Assembly (NCBI GenBank): GCA_027858355.1
Contig: JAQICW010000040.1
Span: 1 to 7,682, forward strand
DNA length: 7,682 nt
Source of the DNA: Desulfobacula sp.
Lineage (GTDB): Bacteria > Desulfobacterota > Desulfobacteria > Desulfobacterales > Desulfobacteraceae
Reading direction: 5' to 3'
Shown here: piece by piece, positions 1-5,837 of the stretch
Numbering within the stretch: position 1 is the first letter of the stretch
Layout: every line of letters begins with the position of its first letter
Translations under genes and position numbers: made by a program
Notes under the pieces: generated by a model
Told to the model about the DNA's origin: nothing
What the model saw: only the letters and a program-made list of their open reading frames with translations
The model's database searches: none

Positions 1-1
1 C

Positions 2-202
2 TTTACAGATAGCAACACAACAAAGGTAGGTCCCGGTCTCAAAGGGTTGTTTCAAATGGAAAAACTACCGGATAGCGGAAAACCTGTTACATCCCAAAAT
101 ATTGAACAACAATTGAAAACGCCATTTAAAAAAATGCCGTCTTTTAAAAGTCTTAAGGATGATGAAATCAAATCATTGACAGATTATTTGCAAACACTCT
201 AA
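2..202 (+). CDS. Class I monoheme cytochrome c, C-terminal part (5' end outside window)
   Basis: This frame is open from the left edge to a TAA at 200-202 and gives the last 66 residues of a protein. The segment VGPGLKGLF, then SGKPVT, then KKMPSF and a final amphipathic helix ending DYLQTL follows the second half of a class I cytochrome c. In that family a CxxCH heme-attachment site precedes VGP, and the Met of the KMPSF segment is the sixth ligand of the heme iron. Only that Met (residue 45 of the visible part) can be seen. The CxxCH motif and the expected signal peptide lie upstream of the window, so heme binding is inferred. Such proteins are periplasmic electron carriers. The gene is separated from the BREX operon by about 650 bp and is probably resident chromosomal flank rather than part of the defence locus. 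No clear terminator hairpin follows it. Confidence 0.75.
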   Translation, partial: FTDSNTTKVGPGLKGLFQMEKLPDSGKPVTSQNIEQQLKTPFKKMPSFKSLKDDEIKSLTDYLQTL

Positions 203-333
203 AGGCAGATTCCATGCATAGGAAAAATGTCATAAATATAAATGTAAGGGAGTCGTCAATGTCACCACGGGAAAATATTTGGATTATTTAACACCCTGAA
301 GTTTAAAACGTTATGGCCAGAAGTAAACACACC

Positions 334-347
334 AAATCCCCCTCGAC
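334..347 (+). repeat. Left arm of an imperfect GC-rich inverted repeat
   Basis: The arm reads AAATCCCCCTCGAC. Its reverse complement matches 592-604 (GTCGAGGGGATTT) except for one extra C, and looser similarity continues past the ATTT end for roughly ten more bases. The arms are about 244 bp apart. A run this rich in C and G stands out in an AT-rich spacer. Possible explanations are ends of a decayed small mobile element, a duplicated regulatory site, or chance. Confidence 0.4.
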
Positions 348-591
348 TTGGTATGTAAAAGCCTTAAAAATCTCATCAAGAATTGAACTGATATCATTTA
401 TACGTTAAAGGATTAGTGGCAATTTTCATTTGGATCATTGTTCTTAACTGCAAGCAATCCCACATTTTTTTTTATTATCAGGCTGATTCTCTGTTTGATG
501 GATGCAATTCCCACCAAACGAAAGATGTGGTATTGGGTTACAGTTTTAAAACCCCCAGACTTTTAATAACAGTCTTGACCTTGGCTTCAGT

Positions 592-604
592 GTCGAGGGG
601 ATTT
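592..604 (-). repeat. Right arm of an imperfect GC-rich inverted repeat
   Basis: Reads GTCGAGGGGATTT on the + strand and is the inverted partner of 334-347, with a one-base difference in the length of the C/G run. No transposase gene lies between the arms, and no target-site duplication was recognised outside them. Mobile-element origin is therefore only a possibility. Confidence 0.4.
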
Positions 605-785
605 TGTTTTTGACATAGTCCGCAGTGTAAAATATTAAAGATACCTATCCAAATCAAAACATTTTTCATTAAAATTTTTGATCATGATTAGTTGCAAGTA
701 TTCTTGAGTTTTCGATAGAGTGAAAATACCCATCAAAAGTATATACAAAATTTTTCATTGCATTTTAAAAGACAAACGATATAAG

Positions 786-834
786 TTGATTTGGATTTAC
801 TTTTATTATGATTCAATTTTAATTATTCTAATAT
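786..834 (+). promoter_or_regulatory. Candidate promoter zone for the BREX operon
   Basis: This very AT-rich stretch lies just upstream of brxA. Several sigma-70-like pairs can be drawn: TTGATT (786-791) with TATGAT (807-812) at a short 15-bp spacing, or TTTACT (796-801) with TTAATT (819-824) at 17 bp. A good isolated -10-like TAATAT sits at 829-834. The base composition makes such matches easy to find by chance, so only the zone is proposed, not a particular start site. No operator-like palindrome was recognised beside it. Confidence 0.25.
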
Positions 835-850
835 CTGAAATTTGAGAGAT

Positions 851-1657
851 ATGTCTGAACCAGATGATACAATAAAGACAGGCGATTATGATACCACGAT
901 CAATGTGATCGGTGGGTTGAAGGATTTTACCAACATTTTCAAAGCGATAGAGTCACATTTCAACCCGGGGGACTCAGTCAAAGATTTGGTGTTGCAAAGA
1001 AATGCGTTTGACTTAAGGACTGAAAGAAGTCGAGTACGCGTCGAACGTGCCATTAAACGGGCATTTCTTCGATTTTACAACCAAGACCATGAAAATTTGG
1101 TTCAGAGTATTTTCCAAACAAATGTGCCGCTGCATGAACGAGAGTTGATTTTATTCTGGCAATTTTCTTTGAACAATAAATTATTTCGAGAAATTTCAAT
1201 ACACGTTTATAGTAAGACTTATTTTTCTGGGAGAACCGGTTTATCAAAAGATGATATCACAGCCTATCTGAAAGAGTTTTTAAATCAGAATAAAAAACTA
1301 CACCTCAACTGGTCTGAAAATACAATAAATACCTTGTCAACTAAATATCTGAATCTGATGACCAAATTAAACTTCCTTGAAGGTGCTCGAACAAAATCCT
1401 TCAGACACATAACATCTTCAACAGAGTCCCTGATTCTGTTTCTCTATTTTGCAAAACTGATTGATCCTGTATCCAACAATATATTAAAGAATGAAATGTT
1501 GCCGCTTTCATTTGTGGCCCCGAACGATATTACAGAACGACTCAAAAAGCTTTCCCTTAAAGGGTTTTTTAACATGAACTTTAACGGCGTTGCATTAAAC
1601 ATCGAATTTAGCCACAGCTATAAAGGAATCTGTGATGTCTTATACAACAGAGCATAA
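851..1657 (+). CDS. brxA: BREX protein BrxA (DUF1819 family)
   Basis: A 268-residue protein, first gene of the BREX operon. BrxA proteins are small, mostly helical DNA-binding proteins needed for, or supporting, type 1 BREX defence; no catalytic activity is known. Family features include the N-terminal Y-x-T-T-I then GGL segment (residues 13-23), the helix with N-A-F-D-L-R-T-E-R-S-R (51-61) rich in Arg, and the LFWQFSLNNKLFREI segment around Trp103. A later W-S-E-N-T-I then L-N-F-L-E-G pattern is typical of the C-terminal winged-helix-like half. It is near the upper end of the usual family length. I chose ATG at 851, with GAGAG at 844-848 upstream, although the spacing of 2 bases is short. 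An in-frame TTG at 842 would add three residues but has no ribosome-binding site. GC is low (about 23-37% in sampled 60-bp blocks), lower than in later genes. The 3' end overlaps brxB by 23 bp. Assignment rests on recalled family pattern plus synteny. Confidence 0.88.
   Translation: MSEPDDTIKTGDYDTTINVIGGLKDFTNIFKAIESHFNPGDSVKDLVLQRNAFDLRTERSRVRVERAIKRAFLRFYNQDHENLVQSIFQTNVPLHERELILFWQFSLNNKLFREISIHVYSKTYFSGRTGLSKDDITAYLKEFLNQNKKLHLNWSENTINTLSTKYLNLMTKLNFLEGARTKSFRHITSSTESLILFLYFAKLIDPVSNNILKNEMLPLSFVAPNDITERLKKLSLKGFFNMNFNGVALNIEFSHSYKGICDVLYNRA
1622..1628 (+). promoter_or_regulatory. Ribosome-binding site of brxB inside brxA
   Basis: AAAGGAA lies within the last codons of brxA and ends 6 bases before the ATG at 1635. 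This spacing supports ATG 1635 over the GTG three bases earlier at 1632. It also means brxB translation starts before ribosomes reach the brxA stop, which suggests coupling of the two genes. Confidence 0.6.
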
Positions 1658-2186
1658 ACAGAAATTTGACGATCTCCGAAATCTTATAGAAAACCAGGAT
1701 CAACTCAGAAGACAATCCAATGGTGGGAACAGTATTCTTTTTTCATATCCGCCCAAAGAAGAACATCTGTATATTAAAAAAGCAAGAGAGCTCTATCCGG
1801 AAAATGCTGTTTTCATTGATGTCAGCGGATTGTTTGTAAAGTTTATAGATGAAAAGGGATGGGAGACCTTCAAAGAGTATTACAACGATTTTGAGCATTC
1901 ACCACATCTGATCTTTAAATCGGATGACCCTTCCATTGATCTGTTTGATATGATAATTAAGGAAATAGAATCTGCCTGCCGAAAAAATAAAATCCCATTT
2001 TTAATCAGAACAGGTGTTCTTTATGGAACAGGGATAGACAATGTAAATATTATGGAATACAAAACTGTAATGAACCTGTCGCATCCTCTGGTAATCTTTT
2101 ATCCATCAAGCCTGGCGGCAGATGACAAACTTTTCTTTTTGAACTTTAAACCCGCATCAAGATACCGCTGCACACTGGTAAAATAA
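1635..2186 (+). CDS. brxB: BREX protein BrxB (DUF1788 family)
   Basis: A 183-residue cytoplasmic protein, second in the operon. BrxB is a conserved small component of type 1 BREX with no established enzyme activity; it is thought to act as an accessory or bridging protein within the BREX complex. DUF1788 hallmarks are visible: an N-terminal helix, the I-L-F-S-Y-P-P-K-E-E segment (residues 34-43) followed by the KKARELYP helix, then the V-F-I-D-V-S-G-L-F strand (59-67). The C-terminal block has P-L-V-I-F-Y-P (151-157) and ends F-K-P-A-S-R-Y-R (171-178), the usual 'FYPG ... YR' ending of the family. Here Ser replaces the common Gly after FYP. Length is normal or slightly short. The start at ATG 1635 has a good ribosome-binding site (AAAGGAA) and overlaps brxA by 23 bp. 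The TAA stop lies 10 bp before brxC. No signal peptide or membrane segment is present. Confidence 0.9.
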   Translation: MSYTTEHKQKFDDLRNLIENQDQLRRQSNGGNSILFSYPPKEEHLYIKKARELYPENAVFIDVSGLFVKFIDEKGWETFKEYYNDFEHSPHLIFKSDDPSIDLFDMIIKEIESACRKNKIPFLIRTGVLYGTGIDNVNIMEYKTVMNLSHPLVIFYPSSLAADDKLFFLNFKPASRYRCTLVK

Positions 2187-2190
2187 GGGG
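2185..2190 (+). promoter_or_regulatory. Ribosome-binding site of brxC overlapping the brxB stop
   Basis: AAGGGG begins in the brxB TAA stop codon (2184-2186) and ends 6 bases before the brxC ATG at 2197. This fixes the brxC start and suggests that brxB and brxC are translated together from one mRNA. Confidence 0.6.
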
Positions 2191-2196
2191 CTGTAC

Positions 2197-5100
2197 ATGA
2201 CAAAAATAAATGAAATTTTGATCTTGGATCTGCAGGAAGACATCAAACATGTAATTGACCTTGAAGACCGTTCAGAAAATGAAATTCAGCAAGAAATAGA
2301 GTCATATATTATAACCGAAGGCATCGGGCGGCATCTCTATAATTTTACCAATCAATTCACATCCAATATTAAAGAAACGGGAGTATGGCTTTCCGGTTTT
2401 TATGGATCTGGCAAATCTTATTTCGGGAAAATGCTTGGTTATATCATCGCCAATCCTGTAATTAATGGCACCCAGGCGAGAGACCGTTTTATTCAAAGGC
2501 TTAAAGGTGTATCCGATGAGAATTTGATAGAAAATGCTATCCGCAATCTTGATTCTATCAACAGCCGGGTCATTTTTCTGGATATAGCCAAGCAGAATAC
2601 AGATCAAGGTCTTTCTTTTACTTTGTTTGTCAATCTCTTAAAGAATCTGGGTTTCCGAGAAGACTTATATGGTTACATGGAATTTGGTCTTTATCTTGAT
2701 GGCAAATATGAAGAGTTTAAACGTATAGCCAAAGAAATTGAGGGCCAGGATTGGGATGAGTTGAAAAAAAACAACCTGCTTGTCGCAAAAACCATGCGTA
2801 ACATCTTTTATAAGATGGGATATGATGAAAAAGATTACACAGATACCCGTAATGTGTATGGTGCAGCTATTCAAGACTTTTCTGCCAATAGATTCAAGGA
2901 TGAATTGGAAAAATATTTAAAATTCAAATCCGATGAAACATTAATCTTTATCTTTGATGAGGCAAGCGAAGCCATCAGCCAGAAAAAGTTTACGCTGCTG
3001 GACCTGGAAGGAATCAGTGAAGCATTATCCAGTATCCGCAGTAAAGTATGGACGATTGCCATTGCTCAGGAAAAGCTGGACGATGTTATTAATAATACCA
3101 GCGTGACCCGCAATCAACTCACAAAGGTGACGGATCGATTTAAAACAAAAATTCATCTTGAATCAACTGAGGTTGATGTCATTATCCGCAGCCGGTTGTT
3201 ACAGAAAAAGGACACCTTCTTTCAGCAGCTCAAGGATTATTATAAAGAAAATGACGGCCTGATTTCTGATGCAACCAATCTGAAATCTTCATTTCCGACA
3301 AAGACCACTTCAGCCCATGAATTTGCCACCTATTATCCGTTTCATAAATATCAGTTTGATATCCTGCAGAAATTTCTTTTCAGTTCAAACGCACTGATAG
3401 CGACCCAGATTGCTGCCCGTGGCATGATTATCACCACCTTTGATGTTTTGCGAAAACAAATGCGGGAAAAAGAGCTTTATGCCTTTACAACGGGATACGC
3501 AATTTGCTCTGAAGCACAGACAGCACCTCCCATCGGTCTGGTCAATAAATATGATACCGCCCGCAAGATTCTGAATGAAAAAAACATGCCGATAGATGGG
3601 GAAAAGCTTCTCAAGACCATTCACCTGCTGGCTGACTCGGAAGTATTGTTTGCAACCGTTGAGAATATTACCAAAAGTTATATCTCGGATATCAAAGCCT
3701 ATTATGAGATAAAACCGGATATTGAGAAATCCTTGTCATATCTTGTTGAGGCCAAAGCTCTTCTTGTATCAAACAATAACTATAAAATCACATCGGACCT
3801 GGAAGGCAAGCTTCTGGAAGAGATGAAAGGGTTTGATATAGAGCATTTTACCAAAAAACGAAACTTGATCAACTACATAAAAAACTACAAAACTTTTGTT
3901 CCAGTTGCCACGCTGACCGAAAATTCAGATCCATTCAAATTCAGTGTCCTGTCTGATCAGGATGATGAACTAACCAGTCCGGGAAACAAACAACTTAAAT
4001 TGATGGTCTACAGTCTGTTTAATATCAATGAAAACAGGCAGGATTTTATTGAACAGATCAAGATGGATACTCAACACAATAAAGACCTGATCACATTGGT
4101 TCCGGATAACGCAGGATTTTATCATATTGATAAATTGATTGATGAAATCAAGCGGTATTCAATTATGGAAGAAAACTATGCAAATGAATCAGAGCCGACC
4201 AAACGTCAAATCATCAGGGATTTTGCAATCATCCGTGAAGAAAAAGAAAAAGAACTGAGGATAAAAGTTGAAGAATCATATAAAAACGGTTCTCTGATTT
4301 ATATGTTTGATGAACACCTGCTGAATCCAGATACTTTTAAAGAAATTATCAATGAGATACAACGGAAAGTTGTCAAAAACATATTTTTTAAAAGACTGCC
4401 CAATCAATTGTCAGAAAGCCTGGTGCCCAAAATTTTCAGCAGCAAAAAAGATAATCTTGACAGACTTTTTTCAGGAGGAGCCTTTAAATTCTTTGACAAC
4501 CATGGCAATTTTACCGGCGACCATCTTAAGGTTGTCGAAGAAATTAACGCCAAAATAAAGACCCAGTACGTGGACGGAAAAAGCATTGAGTCAGACTTAT
4601 CCGGATCACCATGGGGATATTCATTTGGTACAATTGTCGTTACACTCGCCGCTCTGTTTCGTGCAGGACGTCTGTCTGTTAAATATAATGGAAGTACCTG
4701 GTTTTCCCATGCACAAACCGGGGTTCAGGAAGCATTTAATAATACCACAAAATTTAAATCCGCCTCTTTTAAGTCTATTACAGCAACACTGCCGGCGACC
4801 CAAAAAAATAAGGTGGTTCAATCGTTAATGGATCTTAAAGCAGAACGCTACATAAATAAAACAATTAATTGGAATACCAATGATTTTGACCTGGCCACGG
4901 ACATCAATCTGCTGGCAGACCATTTTATCGGGACTCTGACAACACTGAATGATACTGTCAATCAATTTGATTCTCTTTTCCCCAATGTGGCAGAGCAGAA
5001 AACGATTTTGCAAAATTATACAGGCAAAATAACCGATAGCAACTACATAGAAAAAGTGGAGTATTTCCTTTCAACTGAAGATCAATACACATCAGCCATT

Positions 5101-5823
5101 CAGACAATTCTTAAGGCCCAGAAGTTTATTAAACAGAATTTTTCAAAGGTAAATGATTTCAAACGCTTTATTGAAGCTGTCTGTGCTGAATTAAAAAAAG
5201 CGGATCGTGTGGATAAGACAATACAGGAAGCCAGTGATGAATTCTTAAGGCTTTACAAGCAAGACATGGTGAAAAATTTTGCTCAACTGCACCAGCAGAC
5301 GCAGATAGTAAAAGATGGTTATTATCTGTTGATAAAAAATGCTGCAGCAGGGATGACCCATGAGTACCAGATATTGGATGGCAAGGTTGATGCCGCGCTT
5401 CGAAACCTGAAACAGAATTTCCCCGCCGCATTAAATGCCCATTATCTGAAAAAACTGGAAAATCTCAAGCGATATTGCAAAGACAGAATTGTTAAAGAGC
5501 CGGTCCTTGAATTGTCCACCACCTGTGACCGTTGTGGATATTCGCTGTCAGATATTCTCAACTATACGGCCCTGGTACCTGCTAAAGACAGTGAGCTTTT
5601 GATTCTTCAGAGCAGTTTCATTAAATACAACCCTCAGCCGAAACCCAAACCGGGTGATTCGGATAAACCAGAAGCCCCCAAGATCCCTCGCAAAGTCAAA
5701 TTCCAGTTGCCAGGCAAAACCATGATGGTAAAAGACTACAAAGCCCTTTTAACAAATCAGTTGACTGAACTGGCTACCGCTTTACCTGACGAAGAGATTG
5801 AAGTGGATATAGAAACACTATAG
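2197..5823 (+). CDS. brxC: BREX P-loop ATPase BrxC
   Basis: A 1208-residue protein, close to the roughly 1200 residues usual for type 1 BrxC. BrxC is a large AAA+-like ATPase required for BREX restriction of phage; it acts in the cytoplasm with the other Brx/Pgl proteins, but its exact mechanical role is not settled. Walker A is GFYGSGKS (residues 67-74) and Walker B is LIFIFDEAS (249-257, acidic pair Asp254-Glu255). The strand V-W-T-I-A-I-A-Q (284-291) looks like sensor 1, and the D-R-F-K-T-K-I-H segment (313-320) holds Arg and Lys residues that could serve as finger or sensor residues. A very charged helix R-E-E-K-E-K-E-L-R (680-688) may be a short coiled coil. Near the C-terminus a CDRCG knuckle (Cys1110, Cys1113; another Cys at 1094) is followed by a Pro/Lys-rich linker (about 1146-1164) and a small acidic end domain. 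Start ATG 2197 has AAGGGG 6 bases upstream. No frameshift was seen. Fourteen bases separate its stop from pglX. Confidence 0.95.
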   Translation: MTKINEILILDLQEDIKHVIDLEDRSENEIQQEIESYIITEGIGRHLYNFTNQFTSNIKETGVWLSGFYGSGKSYFGKMLGYIIANPVINGTQARDRFIQRLKGVSDENLIENAIRNLDSINSRVIFLDIAKQNTDQGLSFTLFVNLLKNLGFREDLYGYMEFGLYLDGKYEEFKRIAKEIEGQDWDELKKNNLLVAKTMRNIFYKMGYDEKDYTDTRNVYGAAIQDFSANRFKDELEKYLKFKSDETLIFIFDEASEAISQKKFTLLDLEGISEALSSIRSKVWTIAIAQEKLDDVINNTSVTRNQLTKVTDRFKTKIHLESTEVDVIIRSRLLQKKDTFFQQLKDYYKENDGLISDATNLKSSFPTKTTSAHEFATYYPFHKYQFDILQKFLFSSNALIATQIAARGMIITTFDVLRKQMREKELYAFTTGYAICSEAQTAPPIGLVNKYDTARKILNEKNMPIDGEKLLKTIHLLADSEVLFATVENITKSYISDIKAYYEIKPDIEKSLSYLVEAKALLVSNNNYKITSDLEGKLLEEMKGFDIEHFTKKRNLINYIKNYKTFVPVATLTENSDPFKFSVLSDQDDELTSPGNKQLKLMVYSLFNINENRQDFIEQIKMDTQHNKDLITLVPDNAGFYHIDKLIDEIKRYSIMEENYANESEPTKRQIIRDFAIIREEKEKELRIKVEESYKNGSLIYMFDEHLLNPDTFKEIINEIQRKVVKNIFFKRLPNQLSESLVPKIFSSKKDNLDRLFSGGAFKFFDNHGNFTGDHLKVVEEINAKIKTQYVDGKSIESDLSGSPWGYSFGTIVVTLAALFRAGRLSVKYNGSTWFSHAQTGVQEAFNNTTKFKSASFKSITATLPATQKNKVVQSLMDLKAERYINKTINWNTNDFDLATDINLLADHFIGTLTTLNDTVNQFDSLFPNVAEQKTILQNYTGKITDSNYIEKVEYFLSTEDQYTSAIQTILKAQKFIKQNFSKVNDFKRFIEAVCAELKKADRVDKTIQEASDEFLRLYKQDMVKNFAQLHQQTQIVKDGYYLLIKNAAAGMTHEYQILDGKVDAALRNLKQNFPAALNAHYLKKLENLKRYCKDRIVKEPVLELSTTCDRCGYSLSDILNYTALVPAKDSELLILQSSFIKYNPQPKPKPGDSDKPEAPKIPRKVKFQLPGKTMMVKDYKALLTNQLTELATALPDEEIEVDIETL

Positions 5824-5837
5824 CAGGAAACAGACCC

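Larger units (their letters stand above)
203..850. other. AT-rich intergenic region between the cytochrome c gene and the BREX operon
   Basis: About 650 bp without a convincing gene. GC falls from moderate near the cytochrome to roughly 17-25% by hand count in 661-840. It contains an imperfect inverted repeat (334-347 and 592-604) and a 10-codon ORF with a good Shine-Dalgarno (259-291). A 43-codon minus-strand ORF (669 down to 538) overlaps a 65-codon GTG-start plus-strand ORF (416-613). Neither of the two longer ORFs resembles a family I know. The minus-strand ORF has no ribosome-binding site and the plus-strand one has only AAAGGA three bases before its GTG. No tRNA, no CRISPR array and no strong rho-independent terminator was seen. 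Its position makes it the likely home of the operon promoter and 5' leader. The scraps of open frame could be remnants of decayed genes, but this is not demonstrated. Confidence 0.6.

Noticed and set aside
274..403. Two adjacent minus-strand open frames (containing I-L-D-E-I-F-K-A-F-T and F-G-V-F-T-S-G-H-N-V) that look protein-like and might be a frameshifted relic
   Set aside because: Each is only about 33 codons and lacks a start codon, and I cannot match them to any family. Chance is the simpler explanation without a database search.
557..575. Small hairpin AGACT ... AGTCT in the leader
   Set aside because: Only 5 bp of stem with a 9-base loop and no T run after it; too weak to call a terminator or riboswitch.
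416..613. 65-codon plus-strand ORF from GTG 416 in the leader
   Set aside because: Rare start with a poorly spaced ribosome-binding site, AT-rich composition giving mostly hydrophobic and aromatic residues, no recognised motif, and overlap with another open frame on the opposite strand.
661..759. Direct repeat ATTTTTCATT at 661-670 and 750-759
   Set aside because: Ten bases of almost pure A/T in a 20% GC region is expected by chance.
1550..1572. CCCTTAAAGGG followed by a T run inside brxA, resembling a terminator
   Set aside because: It lies within the brxA coding frame, and the stem can only form with an impossibly small loop or as a 3-bp stem.
4586..4828. 80-codon open frame within brxC in another frame
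   Set aside because: It is a shadow of the brxC reading frame, whose protein is continuous and family-like across this stretch.
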